From Thalassotalea_H sp040779345 (GTDB lineage Bacteria > Pseudomonadota > Gammaproteobacteria > Enterobacterales > Alteromonadaceae): DNA of 64,000 bases. Below the pieces are notes generated by a model that saw only the letters and a list, made by a program, of their open reading frames with translations, was not told the DNA's origin and did not search any database. Each line of letters begins with the position of its first letter. Within the stretch, counting starts at the first letter, position 1. Location: assembly GCA_040779345.1 (NCBI GenBank), contig JBFONU010000005.1, forward strand, positions 62,001 through 126,000, given 5' to 3'. Position numbers and translations under genes: made by a program. Positions 25,907-35,539 of this stretch are shown here, piece by piece.

Positions 25907-27175
25907 ATGATGATCATGGACAAAAAACGAATTATCAATAAACCGCCGTTATGGAAGCAGAGCAAAGTCTTGGTTTCAGTTGTTAGCTTGCTGCTACTTT
26001 TCGCTTTTTATACGGTAAGTCAAAGGTTTACCTCGGCAGATATGCAAGTAAATGCTGAACATTTACTGTATTCAACAGTACAACAAGGTCCATTAACGAT
26101 TAGTGTGAGCGGTAATGGTGTTTTGGTGCCTGAAAATATTCAGTGGTTAGCTGCTCGAGTGTCTGGTCGAGTTGAGCAAGTGGTTGTTAAAGCGGGTACA
26201 TTAGTTGCGCAGGGTGATGTAATTGCGGTGTTATCAAATCCTGAACTTGAACAACAAGCAGAAGAAACCCGTTGGGACTATGAAGCGCTTGTCGCACAAG
26301 TTGAAGCATTAAATGTCGAGTTAGAGTCGAGCTTACTGCAACAAAAGTCTCAAGTGCTTCATGCACAATTTGCTTATGAATCTGCTGATTTACAGCTTAT
26401 TGCTGAAACGCAACTAATTGCCAGTAATACCGGCGTTGTCTCTGAAATAAACTATAAAAAAACGCAAATGAATGTTTCGCAATTAAAGCGCAGTTGGCAA
26501 ATTCAGCAGCAACTTTATGACAAATTTTCTTTAAATATAAAAGCCAAGGTTACCGCTAAAAATGCTGAACTGAATAAGCTTGCAAAAATGTTACAACGTG
26601 CAGAATCAAGAGTGGCTGCTTTAAGTATTACCGCGCCGATGAATGGCATCGTTCAAGAGTCAGATTTACAAGCGGGACAACAAATTGCCATTGGAGGATT
26701 AGTGGCAAAAATAGCGGATCCAAAAAGCTTGTTTGCTGAACTACAACTGTCAGAGTTAACTATCGGTGAAGTCTCGTTAGGACAAACAGCGGTGATTGAT
26801 ACCCGAAGTGGCAAAGTTGCTGGAGAGGTGATCAGAATTGACCCCAATGTCATAAATGGGAATGTGCAAGTTGATATAAAGATTCTAGAAACCTTACCTA
26901 AAAGTGCACGCCCTGATTTAAGCATTACCGGTAAAATAAATGTCTCCGAATTGGAAAATACTCTGTTTGTACAACGGCCTGCTTTTGTACGCGCTCATGC
27001 AAATACTCACTTATACCGCGTTGATGACAATGGGTATGCTCGTAAAGTAAAAGTGCAATTAGGGCAAGGCTCAGTTAACCAAATACAAATACTGTCAGGT
27101 TTACAAGCGGGTGATGAAGTTGTCTTGTCAGACACCACCAACTGGCAAGTCCATAACACGGTTTTATTAAATTAA
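25907..27175 (+). CDS. Periplasmic adaptor (HlyD/MacA-like) of an ABC efflux system
   Basis: 422 residues with one N-terminal membrane anchor (about 19-38) after a basic start. The membrane-fusion-protein layout follows: half-lipoyl ('GRVEQVVVKAGTLVAQGDVIAVLSNPEL'), a long coiled coil (about 115-225), the second half-lipoyl ('APMNGIVQESDLQAGQQIAIGG') and a beta-barrel ('LSELTIGEVSLGQTAVIDT'). It would connect the permease encoded two genes downstream to an outer-membrane channel; no TolC gene is in the window. Three in-frame ATGs (25907, 25910, 25916) compete as starts. It heads the sigma-54-controlled operon. Confidence 0.9.
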   Translation: MMIMDKKRIINKPPLWKQSKVLVSVVSLLLLFAFYTVSQRFTSADMQVNAEHLLYSTVQQGPLTISVSGNGVLVPENIQWLAARVSGRVEQVVVKAGTLVAQGDVIAVLSNPELEQQAEETRWDYEALVAQVEALNVELESSLLQQKSQVLHAQFAYESADLQLIAETQLIASNTGVVSEINYKKTQMNVSQLKRSWQIQQQLYDKFSLNIKAKVTAKNAELNKLAKMLQRAESRVAALSITAPMNGIVQESDLQAGQQIAIGGLVAKIADPKSLFAELQLSELTIGEVSLGQTAVIDTRSGKVAGEVIRIDPNVINGNVQVDIKILETLPKSARPDLSITGKINVSELENTLFVQRPAFVRAHANTHLYRVDDNGYARKVKVQLGQGSVNQIQILSGLQAGDEVVLSDTTNWQVHNTVLLN

Positions 27176-27251
27176 CCGATTGAAATTATTAATAAATATG
27201 AACAATAAATATTCTACACAGCAGCAATTGACTAAAGAAAAGGGATCTGTA

Positions 27252-27953
27252 ATGAACAGCATTATTGAATTAAAGAACATTGATAAAACATTTTTAACCG
27301 ACGAAGTAGAAACATTGGCGTTATCGAACATTGAGTTAACGATTAATGAAGGAGAATTTGTGTCAATAACGGGCCCTTCAGGTTGTGGAAAATCAACCTT
27401 ACTTTCTTTGTTAGGATTATTAGATACTGCGTCACAAGGGCAGTTTGTGCTAAATGGTCATGATGCCAGCCACTTGTCAAAAAATGAAAGAGCAAAAATT
27501 AGAAACAAAGAAATTGGCTTTATTTTTCAATCATTCAATTTGATCTCTGACTTGAGCGTTTATGAAAATGTTGAGTTACCACTGACTTATCGTAACGATC
27601 TAAGTGAAGAAGAAATGAAAACACGCGTTAATGATGCGCTTGCCAAAGTCGACATGGGACACAGAAATAATCATTTCCCTTCACAGTTATCTGGTGGTCA
27701 GCAGCAAAGGGTTGCTATTGCACGAGCATTAGCAGGTTCGCCCTCTATTTTACTTGCTGATGAGCCGACTGGAAATTTAGATTCTAAAAATGCCCAAATG
27801 GTGATGGATTTACTGCAAGAGCTACATAAGGAAGGGGCAACAATTTGTATGGTGACGCATGATCAGCATTGTGCAGACTCAACATCAAGAAGAGTCAGCC
27901 TGTTCGACGGTCGAATTGTTGAAGATACAAATTTATCAAACCAAGCAGCTTAA
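27252..27953 (+). CDS. ABC transporter ATP-binding protein (LolD/MacB type)
   Basis: 233 residues from the ATG at 27252, which has AAAAGGGA at the right spacing; the open frame reaches back to 27180 without a better site. It has Walker A 'GPSGCGKST', the signature 'LSGGQQQRVAIARAL', Walker B 'ILLADEP' and the H-loop 'MVTHD'. It belongs to the group that powers extrusion of substrates or lipoproteins without transport through the membrane pore (MacB, LolD). It lies between adaptor and permease genes and surely works with both. Confidence 0.94.
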   Translation: MNSIIELKNIDKTFLTDEVETLALSNIELTINEGEFVSITGPSGCGKSTLLSLLGLLDTASQGQFVLNGHDASHLSKNERAKIRNKEIGFIFQSFNLISDLSVYENVELPLTYRNDLSEEEMKTRVNDALAKVDMGHRNNHFPSQLSGGQQQRVAIARALAGSPSILLADEPTGNLDSKNAQMVMDLLQELHKEGATICMVTHDQHCADSTSRRVSLFDGRIVEDTNLSNQAA

Positions 27954-27978
27954 GCGATGTAAAGTAGGGACTTTGATT

Positions 27979-30414
27979 ATGTTAAGAGATATCAAATATG
28001 CTTGGCGTTTATTATTAAAAACACCAAGTTTCACGGGCATTACAATTGTGGTAATGGCGATAGGGTTAGGCTTGTCTATTTACATGTTTGCCATCATCAA
28101 TATGCTGGCTTATAAACAATTAGATATTCCCCATTACGACCGTTTAGTGATGATTGATGCGGTGGTCGATGGCATGGAAAATCAAGGCAATGTTTACGCA
28201 CACGATTATGATTATATTAAACAGCGCCAACAAAGTTTTGAAGAATTTAGTGCTTATATCACCATTAGTTTAAGTTTATCTAACGGTAAAGAGGCTCAGC
28301 GCTATGATGGGGCATTTATTGAACCTAAAGCTTTTTCATTATTTGGTGGTCATGCCCACTTGGGACGGACATTTGTTGAGAGTGATGTTAAAAAGGCCTT
28401 TGTTGATACCGAAAGAAACCCTGATCACTCAGAGGTTGTGATTATCAGTTACCAAGTGTGGCAAGATTATTATAACCAACAGCCTGATGTAATTGGTAAA
28501 ACTGTGCAAGTTAATGGCAAAGTTCACACTGTTATAGGTGTGATGAATGAAGGCTTTGCTTACCCAATGAATGAAAACGTTTGGGTGCCGGTGAAAGTAG
28601 CAGCTAACCAGCCAGCAGGGCAAGGCGGCTGGCAATTATCTATTGCCGCTCGTTTAAAGCCAGGTATTTCGCTTGAGGCTGGACATCAAGAACTCTTAAG
28701 TTACTCGAAAGAGTTAACTGAAAAGTACCCCCAGAGCAATACTAATGTTTCTATTCATAGCCGCACCTTGGTGCAGGTGATAATGGATAACTCAATGATG
28801 ATTGTGTATTTATTAATAGGCGCAACTATTTTTATTATGGCTTTAGTCATCACCAATGTTGGGAATTTGATGCTAGCAAGAGCGATGGAGCGAACTAAAG
28901 AAGTGGCTATTCGCAGTGCATTAGGTGCGCCAAGGGGACGTATTATTCGGCAAATGATGTTAGAAACAATCATTATTTGTTTAATCGGTGGTTTTTTTGG
29001 CATTATTATCGCCGGTTGGGGCTTAGATATTACTCGGCCATTATTTCAAACGTTTGGTGGTAGTGCTTCTTGGTGGGTATTTTCACTAGGCTGGCAGGAA
29101 CTGAATATCGCCTTTTGGATGATTGTTGCAACGTCAATATTAACCGGTTTAGTACCAGCGATTAAAGCCTCAAATACTGACATTAATAGTACATTAAGAG
29201 ATGGTACGCGTGGCGCGAAAAGTAAACAGTCCGCTAAGTTAACGAAAATGATTGTTTCTGCAGAAATATTCTTATCATGCACTTTACTTATTCTTGCTGG
29301 GGTAATGATATTTGGCGTTGATGACTCGATACATGCTGATTATGGCTTTGAGCCCAGTGGGATGTTAACAGCGCGTTTTACCCTCAATACCGACAATTAT
29401 AAAAACACGGCAAAGCGTAAATTATATCACCAGCAATTGATTAACTTATTGCAGCAAGAACCCGCTATTGAAAGTGCGACTACAGCAAGTGCGTTTCCTG
29501 GGCGCTCTTCTGGGCGAGAATCGATTCAAATTGAAGATATGGACAGTTCTAATAAGCAATATCCACGCAGTTATTTTATGACAATCTCAAATAACTACTT
29601 TGACTTTTTAGGGGTTCCTTTATTAGAAGGTCGTGCCTTTAATGAAACCGATACTCAAGAGAGTTTGCCGGTAGTGATTGTAAGTGCCAGTTTTGCTAAG
29701 AGATTTTGGCCAAACGAAAGTGCTATTGGTAAACGCCTTAAAACGGAGCCGACTAATCCAAACAGTGAGTGGCGAACCATCGTAGGAGTGAGTAAAAGCT
29801 TAGTGCATTCGCAACCTTTTGGGCAAGAGCAGTTTCGCCCTGCGATTTATGTACCTAATAATCAGTTAACGTATCAATATCAATATGTGGGCATTAAAAC
29901 CAGTGGTGACCTTTATCAGCTGCAGAAAACTTTAGTAGCGTTATCAGCAAAAGTTGATAGTAACATTCCGCTTTATCATATTCTTTCATTAAGTGATCGT
30001 TTAGAGCGCCGAGTTGGTCCGATGGTTTTTGTCAGTGCCATTTTTATTGTTTTTGGCGTATTGGCATTAGTGTTAGCGGTGGCAGGGATTTACGGTATTA
30101 TGAGTCGAAGTGTCACGCAACGCACGCAAGAATTTGGTGTGCGCCGTGCATTGGGCGCAATTGATAAAAATATATATCAGCTATTACTTAAACAAGGGAT
30201 GTTTATGTTGCTGATTGGTATCACTGTTGGCGCTATCTTGGGATATTTAGCGGTCAGTGCGATGTCAGGTACATTATTGACTTTATCGCAATATTATTTT
30301 TCAGTAACGACTGTGGTTTTATTGGTTATTTCCATCACGTTTGTGGCGGCAACCTTAATTCCTGCATTTAAGGTACTTAAAGTAGAGCCGAATAGTGCTT
30401 TACGTTATGAATAA
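27979..30414 (+). CDS. FtsX-type ABC permease with two MacB-like halves
   Basis: 811 residues from ATG 27979 (AGGGA upstream); the longer frame back to 27859 overlaps the ATPase gene and is unlikely. Order: membrane helix (about 20-45), a periplasmic MacB-type core domain, an FtsX block of three helices ('IAIRSALGAPRGRII'-like, about 275-400), another helix and core domain, and a second FtsX block ending 'TQEFGVRRALGAI'. The duplicated arrangement without a fused ATPase differs from classical MacB. It is the mechanotransmission permease of the tripartite exporter. The exported substrate is unknown. Confidence 0.92.
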   Translation: MLRDIKYAWRLLLKTPSFTGITIVVMAIGLGLSIYMFAIINMLAYKQLDIPHYDRLVMIDAVVDGMENQGNVYAHDYDYIKQRQQSFEEFSAYITISLSLSNGKEAQRYDGAFIEPKAFSLFGGHAHLGRTFVESDVKKAFVDTERNPDHSEVVIISYQVWQDYYNQQPDVIGKTVQVNGKVHTVIGVMNEGFAYPMNENVWVPVKVAANQPAGQGGWQLSIAARLKPGISLEAGHQELLSYSKELTEKYPQSNTNVSIHSRTLVQVIMDNSMMIVYLLIGATIFIMALVITNVGNLMLARAMERTKEVAIRSALGAPRGRIIRQMMLETIIICLIGGFFGIIIAGWGLDITRPLFQTFGGSASWWVFSLGWQELNIAFWMIVATSILTGLVPAIKASNTDINSTLRDGTRGAKSKQSAKLTKMIVSAEIFLSCTLLILAGVMIFGVDDSIHADYGFEPSGMLTARFTLNTDNYKNTAKRKLYHQQLINLLQQEPAIESATTASAFPGRSSGRESIQIEDMDSSNKQYPRSYFMTISNNYFDFLGVPLLEGRAFNETDTQESLPVVIVSASFAKRFWPNESAIGKRLKTEPTNPNSEWRTIVGVSKSLVHSQPFGQEQFRPAIYVPNNQLTYQYQYVGIKTSGDLYQLQKTLVALSAKVDSNIPLYHILSLSDRLERRVGPMVFVSAIFIVFGVLALVLAVAGIYGIMSRSVTQRTQEFGVRRALGAIDKNIYQLLLKQGMFMLLIGITVGAILGYLAVSAMSGTLLTLSQYYFSVTTVVLLVISITFVAATLIPAFKVLKVEPNSALRYE

Positions 30415-30446
30415 TAGCTTTTAAAGTTGTTGATTAAGCAAAGACA

Positions 30447-30481
30447 AAAGTGAATAGCAACAAGGGCTTGTTATTCACTTT
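30447..30481 (+). terminator. Possible weak terminator after the ABC permease
   Basis: AAAGTGAAT / ATTCACTTT and AACAAG / CTTGTT arms form a hairpin with a 3-base bulge and a 2-base loop just after the permease stop. There is no good T-run, so read-through into the response-regulator gene is likely. Confidence 0.4.
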
Positions 30482-30572
30482 ATGTTAATCATGGTCTTTA
30501 TTAGCTATAGTCTTCCTGAGTGTCTCTCTGAAGTTAATAGTCAACTTTTAACACGAATAAAGAGTAATAAAT

Positions 30573-31958
30573 ATGAGTTATAAAGTTTTACTTGCTGACG
30601 ATGACAACAATATTTTGGCAGCATTAAAACTGCAATTAAAAGTAGAAGGCTTTGCTTCCAAACCAGTTACTTCGCCAGATGAGGTGATTACGGCGTTAAA
30701 AGAAGAAGATTTTGACCTTATTTTAATGGATCTCAATTATCAGCATGACACTACCTCAGGTGATGAGGGCTTGAGTTTAATTTCAGAAATTAGAAAAAAT
30801 GATCCACTTATTCCTATCGTTGCGATGACAGGTTGGGGCACAATTGATATCGCGGTTGATGCCATGCGTCGTGGCGCTAATGACTTTATTGAAAAACCTT
30901 GTGACAATAATCGGTTATTGAATATTCTTAAAAATTTATTGGCATTAAGCGATAGTGAAAAACGCAGCCAGAGGCTGGCAACAGAAAATGAGATACTAAG
31001 AAGCAATGCGCAGCCACAACATTGGACTTGCCAATCAGATGCGATGAAACAAGTGATGACCGTGGTAAATAATGTTGCCGCGACCGATATTAACATTTTG
31101 ATCACCGGAGAAAACGGCACCGGAAAAAGCCAATTAGCCAATATTATTCATCAGTTGTCTTTACGCAAAGCGAGCAGTTTTATTACGGTGAATATGGGGG
31201 CGATAAATGATGCCATTTTTGAGTCTGAACTTTTTGGGCATGTAAAAGGCAGTTTCACTGATGCAAAAGCTAATCGCATTGGTCGCTTTGAGTTGGCGGA
31301 TAACGGCAGTTTATTCATGGATGAAGTGGCAAATATTCCGCTAGGACAACAAGCCAAGTTGTTAAGAGTGCTAGAAAGTGGTGAATTTGAAAAACTCGGT
31401 AGCAGTAAAAGTCAACGAGCGTCAGTACGCATTATTAGTGCGACTAATGCCAATTTAGACGCTATGGTAAACGATCACACCTTTCGCCAAGATCTGCTTT
31501 TTCGTCTGAATAGTATTGAAATTAATATTCCGCCATTACGTGATCGCCTCGCTGATATCCCCGTGCTCGCCAATAACTTTTTAAAAAAATATAATCAAAA
31601 GTATCAACGTAACATAGATAAAATATCAGTGGCGGCGATGAACGAGTTATTAGCTTATCAGTGGCCGGGTAATATTCGAGAATTAGATCATTTAATTGAA
31701 CGAGCAATATTAATGGCAACGTCAACTGAGCTACAAGCTGATGATTTATTAATAAAAGCGAGTGGTTCTACGAATAAAAATTTAACCAGTAACACTGCGA
31801 GTGATGATGATTGGGCACAGTTATCAATGGAGCAAGCTGAAGGTAAACTGATTGCCTTAGTGATGAAGCGCTTTGAGGGGAATGCTAAAGAGGCCGCTAA
31901 GTCCTTAGGTTATAGTAAAAGCTCGTTCTACCGTCGTTTAGACAAGTTCGGCTTGTAG
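30573..31958 (+). CDS. Sigma-54-dependent response regulator (NtrC family)
   Basis: 461 residues. Receiver (about 1-125) with the acceptor Asp in 'DLILMDLNY' followed by an unusual loop 'HDTTSGDEG', and Lys in 'FIEKPC'. AAA+ domain (about 150-380) with Walker A 'GENGTGKS' near 178, the sigma-54 contact loop as 'GSFTDA' instead of GAFTGA, Walker B 'GSLFMDEV', and 'WPGNIREL'. The C-terminal Fis-type helix-turn-helix is 'GNAKEAAKSLGYSKSSFYRRL'. It pairs with the kinase gene 11 bp downstream and most likely activates the sigma-54 promoter upstream of the adaptor gene. Confidence 0.94.
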   Translation: MSYKVLLADDDNNILAALKLQLKVEGFASKPVTSPDEVITALKEEDFDLILMDLNYQHDTTSGDEGLSLISEIRKNDPLIPIVAMTGWGTIDIAVDAMRRGANDFIEKPCDNNRLLNILKNLLALSDSEKRSQRLATENEILRSNAQPQHWTCQSDAMKQVMTVVNNVAATDINILITGENGTGKSQLANIIHQLSLRKASSFITVNMGAINDAIFESELFGHVKGSFTDAKANRIGRFELADNGSLFMDEVANIPLGQQAKLLRVLESGEFEKLGSSKSQRASVRIISATNANLDAMVNDHTFRQDLLFRLNSIEINIPPLRDRLADIPVLANNFLKKYNQKYQRNIDKISVAAMNELLAYQWPGNIRELDHLIERAILMATSTELQADDLLIKASGSTNKNLTSNTASDDDWAQLSMEQAEGKLIALVMKRFEGNAKEAAKSLGYSKSSFYRRLDKFGL

Positions 31959-31969
31959 GAACTTGTAAA

Positions 31970-33292
31970 ATGGCAACTAGCCCTCCACACTTTTCTCAAA
32001 AAATTCTCTGGTATGTCTTAGCTGCTGCTGTCCCTTCCTATTTTTGTGCGTTAATTTTTTTGTGGCATATTGATTATTCAAATTATGCTAAAACATTATT
32101 AACCACCTTGTTAACCTTAAGTGTTTTTGGGTTTGCTTGGTTGATAAAACAGCAACTGAAATTTCAATTTCAAACCTTGTCTAATTTAGTCGAAGCAGTG
32201 CGAGGGGGCGATTACACCTTACGCGGCAAGCAACGTGCAGTGGATGATCCGTTAGCCGAATTAACGGGACAAATTAACTTGTTATCAAGCAGTTTAAGTG
32301 AACAAAAAATAGCGTCTGAAGAAGCGTATCGTTTACTCGATAAAACCATCGCCCATATCAATGTCGCAATTTTTGCGTTTGATGCCAATCAAAACATTAA
32401 ATTAGTTAATCCTGCGGCAGGACGTTTATTCGCCTGTGACTTTCAGCAACTTTTTGGTCAGTCTGCGGTGAAGTTATCACTCAGTGACTTTTTAGCGGGT
32501 GAGCAATCACAGTTAATTGAGCATACTTTTCCTGGTGGCAGAGGACGTTGGCAAATACGCTTAGACAACTATCAAGACAAGGGTATTAAAGGCAAATTGC
32601 TTTTTATTACTGATTTAAAAACCGTTTTAAGAGAAGAAGAGCTCAAAGCGTGGAAAAATCTGATCAAAGTCATCAGCCATGAAGTCAATAATTCGCTGTA
32701 CCCCATTCACTCGATGAGCCAAACCTTGAATCAAATTGTCACTCGCCAACCGTTACAAGACGATTGGCAAAGTGATGTGAGTGATGGACTAGCTGTGATA
32801 GGTGAGCGTGCAAATAACTTAACCGACTTTATTAAGCGTTATGCCAAAGTAGCTAAATTACCAAGGCCGAATAAGCAGTTGTTTTCTATGGCTCAGTTAT
32901 TGGCACATACGGCGATAATAACGGCGAATAAATCAGCTATTATGATTGATGAGACAAGTGATCAGTTAATGGAGCTTTATGCCGACCTAAGCATGATGGA
33001 GCAAGTGCTTATCAATATCGTTAAAAATGCATTAGAAGCGGGAGCACCAGTGGTGTTATCTTGGGGAGAAGATGATAAATGCCAATGGCTACATATTGTT
33101 GACCATGGCGCAGGAATAAAAAATCCCGCCAATTTATTTGTGCCTTTTTATTCAACCAAGCCTAAGGGTTCTGGTATCGGCTTAGTATTGTGTCAGCAAA
33201 TTATTGAACACCATAACGGCTCTATTTCAATAGAAAACAGAGCCGAAGGTGGCTGTTTAGTTCGTGTTCAATTACCGAGTGCGCTTTCGTAA
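31970..33292 (+). CDS. Membrane histidine kinase, NtrY-like
   Basis: 440 residues with two N-terminal membrane helices (about 10-60) and a very short periplasmic loop, then a HAMP-like linker, a PAS-like domain (about 115-205) and a histidine kinase core. The acceptor region reads 'VISHEVNNSLYPI', the variant seen in NtrY/AtoS-type kinases in place of HEIRTP. HATPase motifs 'NIVKNALEAG', 'DHGAGI' and 'KGSGIGLVLCQQI' are present. It presumably phosphorylates the preceding sigma-54 regulator. The short loop suggests sensing in or near the membrane. Confidence 0.92.
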   Translation: MATSPPHFSQKILWYVLAAAVPSYFCALIFLWHIDYSNYAKTLLTTLLTLSVFGFAWLIKQQLKFQFQTLSNLVEAVRGGDYTLRGKQRAVDDPLAELTGQINLLSSSLSEQKIASEEAYRLLDKTIAHINVAIFAFDANQNIKLVNPAAGRLFACDFQQLFGQSAVKLSLSDFLAGEQSQLIEHTFPGGRGRWQIRLDNYQDKGIKGKLLFITDLKTVLREEELKAWKNLIKVISHEVNNSLYPIHSMSQTLNQIVTRQPLQDDWQSDVSDGLAVIGERANNLTDFIKRYAKVAKLPRPNKQLFSMAQLLAHTAIITANKSAIMIDETSDQLMELYADLSMMEQVLINIVKNALEAGAPVVLSWGEDDKCQWLHIVDHGAGIKNPANLFVPFYSTKPKGSGIGLVLCQQIIEHHNGSISIENRAEGGCLVRVQLPSALS

Positions 33293-33301
33293 AATTTGGC
33301 G

Positions 33302-34555
33302 TTATTGTTTAGTTTGAGGTGGCGCATTATAATCCCAAACTAAGTTTTTGATCTTCCATTTTCCCTCTAGCTTTAACAAATGCAAATATTCCACCCAGTT
33401 GTCGGAAACTAATTTGACTGATGCCATGCCATTATAACTATCTAATATAATCGCTTCATTACTTGGATTAGGGGGAAAACGTGTACCGTCTTTATTCCAC
33501 ACATAAGCAAAGTTGATCATTTGCTCGTAAGTGGTTGGACGTATTCTTTGTTGCCCGTCAGCAAAAGTACCAATGGTGTGCTTGGATAAGTCTTTATGCA
33601 TCACCTCAGCCATCAAGGTAGGTTTTAATTGTTGAAGAGCGACTAAGTAACCTTGCGATATGCGAATTATTTCTTTTTCATCAGCCTTTGACGCCGGCAT
33701 GTTCGCTTTAATAGGCTTTGGTGATGGTTGAAAAGTATGATTGGTGTCATATCTACTAGCATCAACATAGTTATGTAAAGCGTCGTAATTTTTATCAGCG
33801 TAAGTAAAGCCCCATTGGTTGTTTACCGGAGTGCCGTTTTTATCAAAATAAGAGAACCTAGTGTGTAAGCCATTACTGTCGTATTTATCTTGGTAGTAGG
33901 CAACCCCCGTTTTATTATTAACGACATTCAGCTGCTCGTTTACATTGAAATGTTTGAAAGGATTGCCTGCTTGGTCATATTCGATTTTCGTCGTATCAAA
34001 AGCAAAGTAAGGCGATAATGGCTGTTGTTCACCCTTTAAATTAACACGCTTTTCAATGACAAAATTATCATGCTTACGCCATTGATATTCATGAATATTC
34101 CAATTTGACTCTACAGGTTTATCGTTCTTATCAAAAAAGTTAAGCTGCTTTTTGAAATGCTGGTTGTCATACAAATAAACTTCTTTAAATACTCCTTTAA
34201 TGTTCGCCATTGGCTGATTGTTAATATCAAAGAAGGTTCTCACTTCTTTGTCGCCATCATATTCAATTAGCGTTTTAAAAGCACCAAAACTGGCTATGTG
34301 ATGGCGTTTAACAACGTTATAACTATTATCAACTATCGAAGTGATTTTGCCATGCTTATTCACATTAAAAATAAAGTGAGGGCGGTTTTTTGCTTGTGCT
34401 TGCGTGAGAGGGATAATGCCTTTAAGCGGCACATGTGGTGATACATGGTTATAGCGAATATTACCAAAGTAGTGGGCGGTATTAGCAAATACCGAAGGGC
34501 TAAGCATAATGACTGCCCCAATAAGTAACCCGTAAATATTGCGTAGGCTTTGCAT
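33302..34555 (-). CDS. Periplasmic protein with repeats and a C-terminal NTF2-like domain
   Basis: About 417 residues. I start at the ATG at 34555, 6 bases from AAGGAA; the ATG at 34561 abuts that site. A signal peptide ends near 'SVFA' (24). The middle holds units of about 35-45 residues with 'FFDKNDKPVESNW' / 'YFDKNGTPVNNQWGF' / 'FFDINNQPMANI', resembling WG-like or MORN-like repeats. The last about 120 residues resemble the putative lumazine-binding / SnoaL-like NTF2 fold ('YLVALQQLKPTLMAEVMHKDLSKHT', ending 'GKWKIKNLVWDY'). Function unknown. It converges with the kinase gene and is probably not part of that operon. Confidence 0.7.
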   Translation of the reverse strand: MQSLRNIYGLLIGAVIMLSPSVFANTAHYFGNIRYNHVSPHVPLKGIIPLTQAQAKNRPHFIFNVNKHGKITSIVDNSYNVVKRHHIASFGAFKTLIEYDGDKEVRTFFDINNQPMANIKGVFKEVYLYDNQHFKKQLNFFDKNDKPVESNWNIHEYQWRKHDNFVIEKRVNLKGEQQPLSPYFAFDTTKIEYDQAGNPFKHFNVNEQLNVVNNKTGVAYYQDKYDSNGLHTRFSYFDKNGTPVNNQWGFTYADKNYDALHNYVDASRYDTNHTFQPSPKPIKANMPASKADEKEIIRISQGYLVALQQLKPTLMAEVMHKDLSKHTIGTFADGQQRIRPTTYEQMINFAYVWNKDGTRFPPNPSNEAIILDSYNGMASVKLVSDNWVEYLHLLKLEGKWKIKNLVWDYNAPPQTKQ

Positions 34556-34730
34556 ATTCATTTCCTTGTATTAATCATCATATTTTCTACGAAAGATTTA
34601 CTATATTAAAACAGAGTCACATAGCAATGATTGATTATTGCCAATTGTAAGGAAATGTTTGGTTAAGCTTTTTACTTTTATGATTCGGGGTTAACATTTA
34701 GTAAGTTGCACTCGCTAATTTGGAATAAAC

Positions 34731-35291
34731 ATGTCCTTAGAAAAGCTATCATCGCAGATCAATGCCTCGAGCGATGGCAAAAAGCAAACGTTACCTCCGG
34801 TGGAGTTATGGAACCCACCTTATTGTGGTGAAATTGATCTGATCATTAAAGCCAATGGTGATTGGTTTTACAATGGCACTATTTTTAAACGTCAGTCACT
34901 GGTTAAGTTATTGGCTTCTGTGCTTATATGTGAGAAAAATGACAATCAAGGCGACGAATACTTTTTAGTGACTCCGGTAGAGAAAATAAAAATTACCGTT
35001 GAAGATGCCCCTTTTGTTTTAACACAATGGCATTGGCTAGATGAAAAAAAACAAACCATGCAAGTAGCGACTAATTTAGGTGATGAATTTATCTTGGATG
35101 CCGAGCATGGTTTATCGATTGATGAAACCGGCGCGTTATATGTAACTGTCAGGCGAAATTTAACCGCACGCGTGCATCGTAATGTGTATTATCAATGGGT
35201 TGATTTAGCCTCTCAAGTGAAAACTAAGCAAGGAACAGAATTAGTCTTTTTAAGCGAAGGTTGCCAATTTAGTTTAGGGGTTATAGATTAG
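34731..35291 (+). CDS. DUF1285-family protein
   Basis: 186 residues, cytoplasmic, no signal peptide. The family pattern 'PPYCGEIDLIIKANGDWFYNGTIFKRQSLVKLLASVL' followed by 'YFLVTPVEKIKITVEDAPFV' is clear. DUF1285 proteins of gammaproteobacteria are a conserved two-subdomain family of undefined function. It stands alone between a convergent-side periplasmic gene and a metalloprotease gene. Confidence 0.88.
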   Translation: MSLEKLSSQINASSDGKKQTLPPVELWNPPYCGEIDLIIKANGDWFYNGTIFKRQSLVKLLASVLICEKNDNQGDEYFLVTPVEKIKITVEDAPFVLTQWHWLDEKKQTMQVATNLGDEFILDAEHGLSIDETGALYVTVRRNLTARVHRNVYYQWVDLASQVKTKQGTELVFLSEGCQFSLGVID

Positions 35292-35539
35292 GCATTGCTC
35301 AATATGCATAATTTCAAATATGACGATTAATAATAAGCTCTTAGCTACCTTGAAGCTATAAAACCGCTATTTTGGTCATAGTGCATGATGATTTAATCAA
35401 AATAAATAAGTAAAAATAGCTACTCAACATTCAAAAAAGCGAAAATTGAGATGTGTAAAGTCTCAAAATACTCGCGTGTGAAACAAGATTAGTTTTATAA
35501 AAATAATAAGCGTTTGAAATAATTACAACAGGTAACCAC

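Noticed and set aside
27859..27978. Upstream extension of the ABC permease into the ATPase gene
   Set aside because: The ATG at 27979 has its own site and matches the usual FtsX-permease start; the extension is in another frame of the ATPase gene.
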